Source of the DNA: UBA685 sp002299005
GTDB lineage: Bacteria > Pseudomonadota > Alphaproteobacteria > Puniceispirillales > Puniceispirillaceae
Direction: 5' to 3'
Assembly: GCA_963966775.1 (NCBI GenBank)
Contig: CAXAAH010000002.1
Span: 59,934-123,933, forward strand
DNA length: 64,000 nucleotides
Part shown: piece by piece, positions 17,579 through 26,804 of the stretch
Position numbering within the stretch: position 1 is the stretch's first letter
How the letters are laid out: the number at the start of each line of letters is the position of its first letter
Notes under the pieces: generated by a model
What the model was told of the DNA's origin: nothing
The model's input: only the letters and a program-made list of their open reading frames with translations
The model's database searches: none
Position numbers and translations under genes: made by a program

Positions 17579-19360
17579 TTGACAAATTTTGACGATTTAG
17601 GGCTCGCAAAGCCCGTCCAGAAAGCCATCACAACACTTGGTTATGAAAAACCATCTCCTATTCAAGCAGAGATGATACCTGTATTGCTTGAGGGGAATGA
17701 TGCCATCGGTATTGCCCAAACAGGCACCGGTAAAACAGCGGCCTTTATGTTGCCGCTATTAACGTTCTTATCACGCATGAATGGCCGTCCTCAAAAGGGC
17801 AAATGTGACGTTCTGATTATGACGCCTACAAGAGAGCTAGCCTCGCAAATTCTTGATAATGCGCGCATTTATGGCCAACATATGAAATTCGCCTCTGCCT
17901 TGATTGTCGGCGGTGCCCGCTATGAAGGACAGCTTCGTGCGCTAGCGAAGGGCGTGAATTTGATTGTCGCAACGCCAGGCCGCCTGATTGACCATATTGA
18001 AACAGGCGCGGCTGACCTTTCAAATGTTAGCTATGTTGTGCTTGATGAGGCGGACCAAATGCTCGATATGGGGTTTGTGCCAGCTATCAGAGAGATTATG
18101 TCAACTGTGCCAGATGAGCGTCAAACAATCTTGACCTCTGCCACAATGCCAAAGCCGATTGAAAAGCTCGCAAATGAGCTTCTGCGCAGTCCAAAGCGTA
18201 TCGCGGTGAGCCGTGAGTCTGAGCCTGCAAAGAATGTGAAGCAGGAAATCATCTTTGTAGATAAGCCGCAAAAGCCCGCACAGCTTCTCTCTGTTCTTGA
18301 GGATCAAGATTGGTCAAAGGTGATTATCTTCACCAGAACCAAAAGAGGGGCTGATAAGGTACAGGTACAGCTGATTAAATCAGGGATTATCGCGCAATCT
18401 TTGCATGGTGATAAATCCTTTGGGCAAAGACGCCATATCATGGATGAGTTCAAGTCAGGTGAGGTGCCTGTATTGGTGGCAACAGACCTTGCTGGTCGTG
18501 GCCTTGATATCTCAGATGTGTCTTTGGTCGTGAATTATGACATGCCGAATATTGCGGAATCCTATGTTCACCGTATTGGTCGTACAGGCCGTGCGGGGCG
18601 TAAAGGTATCGCTGTTTCACTTGTGGACCGTTCAGAGAAAAGCTATTTGCGCGATATCGAAAAGCTGATGGGCGTCTCTCTTGGCGGCGAACGTGGTACG
18701 GCTAAGGCCTCTGGTAAGCCAGCGGGTAAGCCATCTGGCAAATCATTTGATAAGTCAGCTGATGGTGAGGGCGGTAAGCGTCGTTTTGGTGAGAAGAGCC
18801 GTGATGGTGGCTCACAATGGAAGGGCAAGCCTGACCGTAAGAAAAAATCTGAAACTGGCGGTAAGTTCAAAAAAGCCGATAAATTCGCTAAATCTGGTGA
18901 TAAGCCGCGCGGTGATAAATCAAGAAGTGATAAGCCCCGTAATGATAAATCACGCAATGATTGGTCAAATGACGGCGCAAGAGGACCAGCACGCAAGCCG
19001 GCAAGAAAGCCAAAAGAGCAAAGAGAGTTTGGTTCAAGAGATTTTGACGATAAGCGTCAATCTGATGACAGGCGTCAATTTGATGATAGGCCGCGCAAGC
19101 CAAAGCAGAATAATGGAAAGCCAGGCTTTTTCGAAAGAGAAGAAGGCAAGTCAGATAAGCCAACAGGTAAGAAGTCTTTCTCAAAATCACGCAAGCCATC
19201 AGGTAAAGCTTCAGCAAAGCCGCCTCGTAAGGGCACAGCCAAGCCATCACGCGCAGAGCGTAAGGCAAAGACAGCTGGCGGCCCATCAGGTGATAATAAG
19301 ACAGGCAATAACCGCATGAAGCGCAGTGCGAACTTCAAAGGGCGCAAAGCGTCGGCTTAA
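17579..19360 (+). CDS. rhlE: DEAD-box RNA helicase, RhlE type, with long basic tail
   Basis: A 593-residue ATP-dependent RNA helicase. The core (about 1-375) has the Q-motif PSPIQAEMIP, AQTGTGKTAAF (motif I), PTRELASQ (Ia), DEAD (II), SAT (III) and HRIGRTGRAGRKG (VI). The remaining about 215 residues are Lys/Arg/Ser/Gly/Asp-rich, of low complexity and probably disordered, as often seen in RhlE proteins that act in ribosome assembly or RNA decay. The start is a TTG (TTGACAAATTTTGACGA), supported by AGAAAG about 10 bases upstream and by the normal N-terminus MTNFDDLGL. Sharp drop in complexity begins near 18700. Confidence 0.93.
   Translation: MTNFDDLGLAKPVQKAITTLGYEKPSPIQAEMIPVLLEGNDAIGIAQTGTGKTAAFMLPLLTFLSRMNGRPQKGKCDVLIMTPTRELASQILDNARIYGQHMKFASALIVGGARYEGQLRALAKGVNLIVATPGRLIDHIETGAADLSNVSYVVLDEADQMLDMGFVPAIREIMSTVPDERQTILTSATMPKPIEKLANELLRSPKRIAVSRESEPAKNVKQEIIFVDKPQKPAQLLSVLEDQDWSKVIIFTRTKRGADKVQVQLIKSGIIAQSLHGDKSFGQRRHIMDEFKSGEVPVLVATDLAGRGLDISDVSLVVNYDMPNIAESYVHRIGRTGRAGRKGIAVSLVDRSEKSYLRDIEKLMGVSLGGERGTAKASGKPAGKPSGKSFDKSADGEGGKRRFGEKSRDGGSQWKGKPDRKKKSETGGKFKKADKFAKSGDKPRGDKSRSDKPRNDKSRNDWSNDGARGPARKPARKPKEQREFGSRDFDDKRQSDDRRQFDDRPRKPKQNNGKPGFFEREEGKSDKPTGKKSFSKSRKPSGKASAKPPRKGTAKPSRAERKAKTAGGPSGDNKTGNNRMKRSANFKGRKASA
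18899..18961 (+). repeat. Short tandem repeat in the helicase tail (15-base unit)
   Basis: Four consecutive five-codon units encode DKPRG, DKSRS, DKPRN and DKSRN. They sit in the disordered basic tail of the RhlE helicase and give rise to repetitive out-of-frame ORFs on the other strand. Related but less regular units (QSDDRRQFDDR) follow around 19060. Confidence 0.8.
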
Positions 19361-19372
19361 CAGGCATAAATG

Positions 19373-20545
19373 CTAGCGGAGTGCATCAAAAAATTGTTGT
19401 ACATCCGCTAGCAAATCCTGTTGATCTTCAAGACCCGCATAAATACGCATCAGATAACCATCTGGCATATCTGGTGCAAATTCCCTCATTTTTGAAGTTA
19501 AGATGGCTTGCGTTATCAAGCTCTCAAAACCACCCCAGCTTGCCCCAATTTGCAACAGATTGAGGTTGTTGGCCGCTTTATCAATGACCGCTTGGTCAAG
19601 TGATGGCGATAAGATAAACCCAAATAACCCGCATGAACCTGTGAAATCACGCTTATAGATCGCATGATCTGGCGAAGTTTCAAGGGCAGGGTGCAACACA
19701 GCCTTCACTTCTTGTTGCATCTCTATCATCTGCGCAAGGGCAAGGCCATTTGCCTCAGATTGTTTAAGGCGCAGTGACATTGTCCGCAGGCCGCGCACCC
19801 CAAGATATAAATCCTCAGGGCCAGCACACATGCCAAGGGCGGTTGTCGCAAAACGCAATTTCTTGGCATGAGAGCCACGTGCACAGGCAATGCCTAGATT
19901 CACATCTGAATGGCCTGTGATATATTTTGTCGCCGCTTCAAGGATGATGTCGACCCCCATATTCAGCGCATTATGATGGAGAGCGGTGCCCCACGTATTA
20001 TCAAGCATCGTGGTGATGTTCTTCTCTTGCGCGATAGCCACCATAGCGGGGATATCTTGTAATTCAAACGTCAGAGAGCCGGGGCTTTCAAGATAAAGAA
20101 CAGACGTATTAGGCTTAATATAATCGGCGATGGCTGCATCAATGCGCGCCGGATAGAATTCAACATCTACCCCATAATTTGGCAACATCTTGGTCACGAA
20201 GCGACGTGTCGAGCCATAAAGGGAGTCTGGAAATAGAATATGATCACCTGATTTGGCATAGGTCAGCAAAGCCGTATTAATCGCCGATAAGCCAGAAGGG
20301 GTCGAGATAGCGTCATCTGCCTCATAGAGTGCGCAGATGGCCTCTTCAAACGCGCGCGATGTCGGCGTGCCAACACGCCCATAATCATAGGCGGATGGCT
20401 CTTCGCCTCGATACTGCGCCATCGTCTCGCTTAAAATCGTCGAAGCGCGGTAAATAGGTGGGTTAGGGATGCCATGATTGCCTTGCGGGTCAAGGCTGAC
20501 ATGCATAATTTCGGTTTTTTTATCAAATTTTGAACTTTTAGCCAT
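19373..20545 (-). CDS. metC: Cystathionine beta-lyase
   Basis: A 390-residue PLP enzyme of the Cys/Met metabolism family, in the MetC branch: SLDPQGNHGIPNPPIYRAST at the N-terminus, YDYGRVGTPT, the PLP-stacking YGSTRR, LDNTWGTALHHNAL, the PLP lysine in EAATKYITGHSDVN and ASWGGFESL near the end. It cleaves cystathionine to homocysteine, pyruvate and ammonia. It may also work on cystine or other thioethers. It is convergent with rhlE (12-base gap) and divergent from aapJ. Confidence 0.92.
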   Translation of the reverse strand: MAKSSKFDKKTEIMHVSLDPQGNHGIPNPPIYRASTILSETMAQYRGEEPSAYDYGRVGTPTSRAFEEAICALYEADDAISTPSGLSAINTALLTYAKSGDHILFPDSLYGSTRRFVTKMLPNYGVDVEFYPARIDAAIADYIKPNTSVLYLESPGSLTFELQDIPAMVAIAQEKNITTMLDNTWGTALHHNALNMGVDIILEAATKYITGHSDVNLGIACARGSHAKKLRFATTALGMCAGPEDLYLGVRGLRTMSLRLKQSEANGLALAQMIEMQQEVKAVLHPALETSPDHAIYKRDFTGSCGLFGFILSPSLDQAVIDKAANNLNLLQIGASWGGFESLITQAILTSKMREFAPDMPDGYLMRIYAGLEDQQDLLADVQQFFDALR

Positions 20546-20651
20546 GTGTTGACTCTCTTTAATAGCGGAAAGTTACTCATAATTCCGTTTTAACGAAATA
20601 AACCTTTGCAAGGGGGTGAAACTTGCTTAATAATAAGGCCCAATTGGGGGG

Positions 20652-20669
20652 AGTGTCACTAGTGGCACT
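20652..20669. promoter_or_regulatory. Near-perfect 18-base palindrome upstream of aapJ (candidate operator)
   Basis: AGTGTCACTAGTGGCACT differs from its reverse complement at only two positions and can also be read as two 9-base direct repeats with one mismatch. It lies 38-55 bases before the aapJ start, in the 161-base metC/aapJ divergent spacer, where a repressor or activator could control the transporter. The factor is unknown. Confidence 0.45.
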
Positions 20670-20706
20670 AATACCAAACTATCTAATTCTTTGAGGGAAT
20701 GAAACA

Positions 20707-21720
20707 ATGAAAAAAATTTTGATCGCTATGGCCGGTCTTGCAGGTGTGGTTGCGGCTACATCAGCAAACGCTGGTACATTAGAAGACGTTCGTGACCGCG
20801 GCCACTTGAACTGTGTTGTTAACACAGGCCTAACAGGTTTTGCGAGCCCGGATGATGCTGGTAACTGGACTGGTTTCGACGTAGAATTTTGCCGCGCAGT
20901 AGCCGCAGCTGTTCTTGGCGACGCATCAAAGGTTGAGTTCGTAACAGCCACTGGTAAGACACGCTTTACAAAGCTTGCTGCTGGCGAAGGCGAAATCTTG
21001 TCACGTAACACAACATGGACATTCAGCCGTGACGTTGACCTAGCGCAGACATTCATCGGCGTTAACTATTATGATGGCCAGGCATTTATGGTACCAGCTG
21101 CATTGGGCGTAAGCTCAGCATCTGAACTAGATGGCGCATCTGTATGTATCCAGACAGGTACAACAACTGAATTGAACCTAGCTGAGTATTTCTCAAGCAA
21201 CGGCATGTCATATGAGCCAGTGCCGATTGAAACAAACGCAGAAGCACGCGAAAGCTACCTTGCTGGCCGTTGTGACGTTTACACAACAGACGGTTCAGGC
21301 CTTGCTGCAACACGTGCAACATTTGATGCACCAGACGCACACGTAATTCTTCCTGAGATTGTGTCAAAAGAGCCTCTAGGTCCTGTCGTACGTGAAGGCG
21401 ACGATAACTGGGCAGACATCGTATCATGGACGCTAAAAGCAATGATGGCTGGCGAAGAGCTAGGTATCACATCTGCAAACGCAGCACAGCTAGGCGCACA
21501 GGTTAACGACAACCCAGAAATCAACCGTCTTCTAGGCGTTGACCCACTACAGGGTGCTGAGCAAGCTGGTCTTTCAAGCGATTGGGCATTGAACATCCTG
21601 TCACAGGTTGGTAACTATGCTGAATCATTTGAGCGTAACTTGACACCACTTGGTCTATCACGCGGCATGAACGCTCTTGCACGTGACGGTGGCCTACACT
21701 ACATCCCACCAATCAAGTAA
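20707..21720 (+). CDS. aapJ: General L-amino acid ABC transporter, periplasmic binding protein AapJ
   Basis: A 337-residue secreted binding protein: signal peptide MKKILIAMAGLAGVV...SANA, then GTLEDVRDRGHLNCVVN, the AapJ/BztA opening. Later segments include GFDVEFCRAVAAAVLGD, ILSRNTTWTFSRD, YDGQAFMVP and PLGPVVREGDDNW. It captures a broad range of L-amino acids for AapQMP. Codon choice differs by eye from its neighbours (many GCA, ACA, GGT, CGT and CTT codons), as expected for a very highly expressed gene. GAGGGA lies 8 bases before the ATG. A terminator separates it from aapQ. Confidence 0.96.
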   Translation: MKKILIAMAGLAGVVAATSANAGTLEDVRDRGHLNCVVNTGLTGFASPDDAGNWTGFDVEFCRAVAAAVLGDASKVEFVTATGKTRFTKLAAGEGEILSRNTTWTFSRDVDLAQTFIGVNYYDGQAFMVPAALGVSSASELDGASVCIQTGTTTELNLAEYFSSNGMSYEPVPIETNAEARESYLAGRCDVYTTDGSGLAATRATFDAPDAHVILPEIVSKEPLGPVVREGDDNWADIVSWTLKAMMAGEELGITSANAAQLGAQVNDNPEINRLLGVDPLQGAEQAGLSSDWALNILSQVGNYAESFERNLTPLGLSRGMNALARDGGLHYIPPIK

Positions 21721-21739
21721 TTTGATATTTGATTTTTTT

Positions 21740-21775
21740 GAGGCGGCTCTCTTGGATCCGCCTCATTTTTTATTT
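21740..21775 (+). terminator. Intrinsic terminator between aapJ and aapQ
   Basis: GAGGCGG (21740-21746) pairs with CCGCCTC (21758-21764), followed by ATTTTTTATTT. It lies 20 bases after the aapJ stop and before aapQ in the same operon, so partial read-through would keep the binding protein in excess over the membrane parts. Confidence 0.85.
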
Positions 21776-21807
21776 AAACCATTTAAACAACTACTAAAGG
21801 TCAGATA

Positions 21808-22971
21808 GTGGACTTTCTTGCACGTATTTGGAGGCATGAAGAATCGCGCGCCGTTGTGATTCAAATCCTCGTTATTTTGGCAGTGTTTGGCTCGTTTGGG
21901 TGGCTGATAAGCAACCTTGTAACGAACTTTGCCGCTTTGAATAAGAATTTTGGGTTTGATTTCTTATCCCAGCCTGCGGGTTATGATATCAATCAAACAT
22001 TAGTTGAATACACTAACCGCTCGTCGCATTTACGTGCCGCGTTTGTTGGTTTGCTCAACACCTTCCTTGTGGCAGTTTTTGGCATTATATTGGCGACTAT
22101 CATGGGGGTTATCCTTGGTATTATTCGCCTATCGAATAACTGGTTGGCGCGTAATGTGACCTATTGGTATATCGAATTTACCCGTAACGTGCCGATTTTG
22201 CTGCATATTTTGCTATGGCATGGCATCATCATCAACACATTGCCACGCCCAAAGAACGCCTATAATTTCGGCGATATCTCATTCTTGACCAATCGTGGCT
22301 TCTATGTGCCTGAACCGATTGCAGAGACCGGCATTGCGGCTGTCTATCTTGCTGTCGTGGCCGCCATTGTGTTTGCTGTTTTCTTCAAACGTCACGCCAA
22401 GAAGTTGCAGGCTGAAACAGGGCGTCAACTGCCTGTTTTCGGCGTGAATTTGGCTGTTCTTATCGCTGTGCCAGCATTGGCATTTGTGGTCTCTGGCTCA
22501 CCTGTTTCATTTGAATATCCGGTGCTAAAGGGCTTTAACTTCAAAGGCGGCATGCATTTATTGCCTGAATTTGTGGCTTTGACCTTTGCGCTTGCTATTT
22601 ATACTGCGGCCTTTATCGCAGAGAATGTGCGCGCAGGTATTTTGGCAATTCATAAAGGCCAGAGAGAAGCCGCCGAAGCGCTTGGCCTTCGTCCCGGCCG
22701 TGTGATGAGCCTTGTTATCTTACCGCAAGCACGCCGTGTGATTATCCCGCCGCTAACCTCGCAATATTTGAACTTAACAAAGAACTCATCTTTGGCGATT
22801 GCGATTGGTTATATGGATTTGGTTGCGACATTGGGTGGTATCACTTTGAACCAAACAGGTCGTGAAATTGAGACAATGCTTCTGGTTATGGGCATGTACC
22901 TGATTATTTCACTGTCAATTTCAATGGCGATGAACTGGTATAACAGCTCTGTGAAGCTGGTAGATAGATAA
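21808..22971 (+). CDS. aapQ: General L-amino acid ABC transporter permease AapQ
   Basis: A 387-residue inner-membrane permease of the polar amino acid (HisM/HisQ) family, with the long form typical of AapQ/BztB. NQTLVEYTNRSSHLRAAFVG and FTRNVPILLHILLWHG are characteristic, and the ATPase-contact EAA loop is REAAEALGLRPGR. The start is GTG (21808) with AAAGG 7 bases upstream. It pairs with AapM, 12 bases downstream. Confidence 0.94.
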   Translation: MDFLARIWRHEESRAVVIQILVILAVFGSFGWLISNLVTNFAALNKNFGFDFLSQPAGYDINQTLVEYTNRSSHLRAAFVGLLNTFLVAVFGIILATIMGVILGIIRLSNNWLARNVTYWYIEFTRNVPILLHILLWHGIIINTLPRPKNAYNFGDISFLTNRGFYVPEPIAETGIAAVYLAVVAAIVFAVFFKRHAKKLQAETGRQLPVFGVNLAVLIAVPALAFVVSGSPVSFEYPVLKGFNFKGGMHLLPEFVALTFALAIYTAAFIAENVRAGILAIHKGQREAAEALGLRPGRVMSLVILPQARRVIIPPLTSQYLNLTKNSSLAIAIGYMDLVATLGGITLNQTGREIETMLLVMGMYLIISLSISMAMNWYNSSVKLVDR

Positions 22972-22983
22972 GGGGATATAAAG

Positions 22984-24096
22984 ATGGCTGATAAACAAAC
23001 TTATGCGCCAGGCTCACACCCTGATCTGCCACCGCCTCCGGGTACCATTGGTATCGTCGGCTGGTTGCGCACGAACTTATTTTCAAGTGTAAACAACACA
23101 ATCTTATCACTTATCACAATCTATTTCCTTTATTGGTTAATTCAGAGTGTGGCGGGCTGGTTTGTGCTTGATGCGGTTGTTGATGCCTCATCAAGAGCAG
23201 AATGCCGTGAAATTGATAGCGGTGCTTGTTGGGCGGTTATTACCAAGCGTATTGGTCAATTCGTCTATGGCTTCTATCCGCATGCAGAGAGATGGCGCCC
23301 GAACGTTGCCTTTGTGCTTCTTTTTGTGGCTGTTGCCCCCTTGCTTTATCCAAAAACGCCTATGCGTCGCCAGCTTTTATGGTTCTCAGCAGCCTATCCA
23401 TTTGTTGCTTATTTCCTAATTTGCGGCGGTATTTTGGGTCTGCCAGAGGTTGGCACAAACACATTTGGTGGCTTCATGCTCACAATGATCGTTGGTGTGA
23501 CAGGCATTTCAGCGTCACTGCCATTGGGCATCGCGCTCTCGCTAGGGCGTCAATCACGTCTGTTATCAGTGCGCGTTATATCCATTGCGTTCATTGAATT
23601 TATGCGTGGTGTGCCGCTGATTACTTTGTTGTTTGTGGCATCGACCATGCTGAACTATTTCTTGCCACCTGGCACAACATTTAACTTGTTGTTGCGTGTT
23701 CTGATTATGGTGACCTTCTTTGCGTCAGCCTATATCGCAGAAGTTATAAGAGGTGGTATTCAGGCGATTCCAAAAGGCCAATATGAGGCGGCTGATGCGA
23801 TGGGCCTTAATTATTGGCAGACAACACGTCTTGTAACTCTGCCACAGGCTTTGAAAATCTCGATCCCTGGGATCGTGAATACCTTCATTGGCTTGTATAA
23901 GGATACAACATTGGTTGTGGTTATTGGCTTGCTAGACCCGCTAGGGATTGGCCGTGCCGCCTTGGCAGATGCCAAATGGAATGGTCTATCAACTGAAACA
24001 TATCTATTCGTTGCGCTCTTCTTCTTTGTAAGTTGTTTTGCAATGTCACGTTATTCGCTGTGGTTGGAAAACCGCCTCAGCACAGAACATAAATAA
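22984..24096 (+). CDS. aapM: General L-amino acid ABC transporter permease AapM
   Basis: A 370-residue partner permease. The Pro-rich N-terminus (PDLPPPPGTIG) and LRTNLFSSVNNTILSL are typical of AapM/BztC. Several membrane segments follow, with IEFMRGVPLITLLF and the EAA loop QYEAADAMGLNYWQT. A pair of loop cysteines (AECREIDSGACWAV) is conserved in the family. Preceded by AAGGGG and 12 bases after aapQ. Confidence 0.94.
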   Translation: MADKQTYAPGSHPDLPPPPGTIGIVGWLRTNLFSSVNNTILSLITIYFLYWLIQSVAGWFVLDAVVDASSRAECREIDSGACWAVITKRIGQFVYGFYPHAERWRPNVAFVLLFVAVAPLLYPKTPMRRQLLWFSAAYPFVAYFLICGGILGLPEVGTNTFGGFMLTMIVGVTGISASLPLGIALSLGRQSRLLSVRVISIAFIEFMRGVPLITLLFVASTMLNYFLPPGTTFNLLLRVLIMVTFFASAYIAEVIRGGIQAIPKGQYEAADAMGLNYWQTTRLVTLPQALKISIPGIVNTFIGLYKDTTLVVVIGLLDPLGIGRAALADAKWNGLSTETYLFVALFFFVSCFAMSRYSLWLENRLSTEHK

Positions 24097-24108
24097 GGGA
24101 TTGTCATT

Positions 24109-24867
24109 ATGGCTAAATCAGCAAAACAGTCTGAAATCGTTGTAAAGATTGAAGATATGCACAAATGGTATGGTCAGTTCCATGTGCTTAAAGATATTAA
24201 TCTTGAAGTTGCACAAGGTGAGCGTATCGTTATTTGTGGGCCTTCTGGTTCAGGTAAATCAACATTAATCCGTTGTATTAACCGTCTTGAAGTGCACCAA
24301 GAAGGTAGCATCAATATCTATGGCACAGAGCTTTCAAGTGACCTTAAGAACTTGGAATTAATCCGCTCTGATGTTGGTATGGTGTTCCAATCATTCAACC
24401 TATTCCCGCATTTGACAGTTCTTGAAAACTGTACTTTGGCGCCAATCTGGGTTCGCAAGATGCCTAAGAGAGAAGCTGAAGAAATGGCGATGGAATATTT
24501 GGCACGTGTGAAGATTCCAGAACAGGCCAATAAATATCCTGGCCAGCTATCAGGTGGTCAGCAACAGCGTGTGGCGATTGCGCGTTCATTGTGCATGCAG
24601 CCAAAGATTATGCTGTTTGATGAGCCAACATCAGCGCTTGATCCTGAGATGATTAAAGAAGTGCTAGATGTGATGATCGAGCTAGCCGATACAGGCATGA
24701 CAATGCTTGTTGTGACGCACGAGATGGGCTTTGCGAACAAGGTCGCTGACCGCGTTATCTTTATGGATGGCGGCGAGATTATTGAGCAAAATGACCCGAA
24801 GACATTCTTTACTAAGCCAAAGAATGACCGCACAAAGCTATTTTTGAGCCAGATTCTAGATCACTAG
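24109..24867 (+). CDS. aapP: General L-amino acid ABC transporter ATPase AapP
   Basis: A 252-residue ATPase driving AapQM. Walker A GPSGSGKSTLIR, Q-loop VFQSFNLFPHLTV, signature LSGGQQQRVAIARSL, Walker B IMLFDEPTSALD and switch His in VVTHEMGFA. The FNLFPH motif is usual in polar amino acid importers. Last gene of the operon, convergent with sseA 8 bases on. Confidence 0.95.
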   Translation: MAKSAKQSEIVVKIEDMHKWYGQFHVLKDINLEVAQGERIVICGPSGSGKSTLIRCINRLEVHQEGSINIYGTELSSDLKNLELIRSDVGMVFQSFNLFPHLTVLENCTLAPIWVRKMPKREAEEMAMEYLARVKIPEQANKYPGQLSGGQQQRVAIARSLCMQPKIMLFDEPTSALDPEMIKEVLDVMIELADTGMTMLVVTHEMGFANKVADRVIFMDGGEIIEQNDPKTFFTKPKNDRTKLFLSQILDH

Positions 24868-24875
24868 AAACAAGA

Positions 24876-25718
24876 TTAAGAACAGATGATTGGGGCGTCA
24901 CTGGCGCCCCATTCAGACCAAGACCCATCATAGAGCGCGATATCATATTTGCCCAATTCGGCAAGCGCGAGGGTGAGGCCGGCGGCTGTTACGCCAGAGC
25001 CACAGCTTGTAATTGCAGGCTTTTCAAAATCCAAACCAGCGCTTGAAAATAATGACCGCAACTGCGCCTTATCGTGCAATGTGCCTGTCTGCTTATCGAG
25101 AAGGTCTGTCACGGGCACATTAATCGCGCCCGGCATGTGACCTGACCGCAAGCCTGCGCGAGGTTCTGGCACACTGCCATCAAAGCGGCCTTGCGGGCGT
25201 GCATCAATGATTTGAATATCGGCGCCCGCGTCTATTTGGGCGCGCAAATCGCTGAATAGGATCAGATTTGCCAAAGGTGTTTGCGCGGTAAAATCGCCCT
25301 CCGGCAGGCTGTCCGCTTTGCCATGCGTAGTTTGGCCACCGGCTGTAACATAGGCTGGCAGGCCGCCATCAAGGACGAATATGTCCTCTTTGCCAAATAG
25401 GCGCAAAAGCCACCAAGCACGCGCAGCTGATAGGAAAGGGGAGTTATCATAGACGATGATTTTATGATGATTACAAACACCAAGCGCGCGCATCATTTGG
25501 GTAAAAGCCTCTTGGCTTGGCACCATATGCGGCAAGTCGCTTGTCGTATCGGCGATTTTATCGATATCAAAAAACTGCGCTTTGGGAATATGTATTTGCT
25601 CAAACTCAACAGGCGCGTTGCGCTTCATTGTTGGCAGAACAAAGGTTGCGTCAAATATCAGAACATCATCATCATTCTGGATAGTTTGAAAATCGGCAAT
25701 GGAAATAAGATGGCTCAT
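24876..25718 (-). CDS. sseA: 3-Mercaptopyruvate/thiosulfate sulfurtransferase
   Basis: A 280-residue protein of two rhodanese domains. The C-terminal active loop is CGSGVTA, the 3-mercaptopyruvate sulfurtransferase form (rhodaneses have CRxGx[RT]). Other conserved parts: FDATFVLP, FDIDKIAD, LGVCNHHKIIVYDN, IDARPQGRFDG and RSGHMPGAINVP. It moves sulfane sulfur from mercaptopyruvate to thiol acceptors or cyanide. It begins 6 bases after cysK on the same strand, so the two are probably co-transcribed and link cysteine formation with sulfur transfer. Confidence 0.92.
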   Translation of the reverse strand: MSHLISIADFQTIQNDDDVLIFDATFVLPTMKRNAPVEFEQIHIPKAQFFDIDKIADTTSDLPHMVPSQEAFTQMMRALGVCNHHKIIVYDNSPFLSAARAWWLLRLFGKEDIFVLDGGLPAYVTAGGQTTHGKADSLPEGDFTAQTPLANLILFSDLRAQIDAGADIQIIDARPQGRFDGSVPEPRAGLRSGHMPGAINVPVTDLLDKQTGTLHDKAQLRSLFSSAGLDFEKPAITSCGSGVTAAGLTLALAELGKYDIALYDGSWSEWGASDAPIICS

Positions 25719-25724
25719 GATATA

Positions 25725-26744
25725 CTACGCCAACCAACTTGGGACAGGCAGATTTTTGCTTCTCAGGAATTCTGGATTCCAGACCTTTGACTGATAGCGA
25801 TGCCCTGAGTCACATAAAATCGTGACAATCATATGACCTGGCCCAAGATCCTTGGCCATTGCCACAGCGCCTGCAATGTTAATCGCCGAAGAGCCGCCTA
25901 GAAAGAGGCCTTCATGGGCCATTAAATCATAAATTATTGGTAAAGCATCCTCATCAGATAGCTGATAGGCTCTATCAACCGTGATACCGTCAAGATTTGC
26001 CGTAATACGCCCTTGTCCAATGCCCTCAGAGATTGAATTGCCCTCTGATTTTAATTCACCATGACGATAATGATGAAACAGCGCAGAGCCGAGCGGATCT
26101 GCTAGCCCAATTTGAATATCTGGATTCTTGTCTTTCAGGAAAAGCGATAGCCCGCCCAATGTGCCGCCAGAGCCAACCGCACAGATAAAGCCGTCAATCT
26201 TGCCATCTGTTTGCGCCCAAATTTCAGGGCCTGTGCCCTCTATATGGCCTTGACGATTGGCAAGACTATCAAATTGATTAGCCCAAATAACGCCGCCGCC
26301 AAGCTCTTCGCGAAGCTGGTTCGCAAGTGTCTCAGAATAGCGCACATAATTATTGGGATCACGATAGGGAACAGCGGGCACAAGGCGCAAATCAGCCCCG
26401 CAAACACGCAAGGCATCTTTTTTCTCTTGGCTTTGTGTCTCAGGCATCACAATAACCGATTTATAGCCCCTAGAATTGCCCGCAAGTGTCAGAGATATGC
26501 CGGTATTGCCAGCGGTGCCTTCGACAATCACACCGCCTTCTGAGAGCGCGCCAGAGGCTTCTGCCGCCTCGATAATCCCTTTTGCCGCACGGTCTTTAAC
26601 AGACCCGCCAGGATTGGCAAATTCAGCCTTGCCGTAAATCTCGCAGCCTGTGGCGTCTGATACCGCATTCAGTCTGATAAGGGGGGTGTTTCCCACCATT
26701 TCAAGGAAGTTTTGCGGGTTTCGGGAAGATGGTGATTGTGGCAT
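25725..26744 (-). CDS. cysK: Cysteine synthase A (O-acetylserine sulfhydrylase)
   Basis: A 339-residue PLP enzyme of the cysteine synthase family. VGNTPLIRLN near the N-terminus, PLP lysine in GGSVKDRAAKG, the asparagine loop TAGNTGISL, the phosphate-binding GSGGTLGGLS and GGSSAINIAGA toward the end. It makes cysteine from O-acetylserine and sulfide. It is slightly longer than enteric CysK (about 323) but within the range of the alphaproteobacterial form. A good sigma-70-type promoter lies 30-60 bases upstream. Confidence 0.93.
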   Translation of the reverse strand: MPQSPSSRNPQNFLEMVGNTPLIRLNAVSDATGCEIYGKAEFANPGGSVKDRAAKGIIEAAEASGALSEGGVIVEGTAGNTGISLTLAGNSRGYKSVIVMPETQSQEKKDALRVCGADLRLVPAVPYRDPNNYVRYSETLANQLREELGGGVIWANQFDSLANRQGHIEGTGPEIWAQTDGKIDGFICAVGSGGTLGGLSLFLKDKNPDIQIGLADPLGSALFHHYRHGELKSEGNSISEGIGQGRITANLDGITVDRAYQLSDEDALPIIYDLMAHEGLFLGGSSAINIAGAVAMAKDLGPGHMIVTILCDSGHRYQSKVWNPEFLRSKNLPVPSWLA

Positions 26745-26776
26745 TTTCTAACGCTCTCTCATGATGATAGATCTAT

Positions 26777-26804
26777 GTTATAAAAGTTCACAAATTTATG
26801 TCAA
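26777..26804 (-). promoter_or_regulatory. Sigma-70-type promoter of cysK
   Basis: On the minus strand, TTGACA (26804-26799) and TATAAC (26782-26777) are separated by 16 bases, 33 bases before the cysK ATG. A second TTGACA (26822-26827) faces the other way toward sixA, and the two form an 8-base inverted repeat (TGTCAAAT / ATTTGACA) 13 bases apart. Confidence 0.6.

Noticed and set aside
18681..19319. A 212-residue frame inside the rhlE tail, and repetitive minus-strand frames opposite it
   Set aside because: They are out-of-frame readings of the low-complexity helicase tail; the rhlE frame is continuous and matches the family.
20613..20626. Sigma-54-like GG-N10-GC element upstream of aapJ
   Set aside because: The -24 element lacks the TGGCAC context, so the match is close to chance level.
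24893..24908. GC-rich hairpin at the end of the aap operon
   Set aside because: It lies inside the sseA coding region and has no T-run, so it is probably coincidental.
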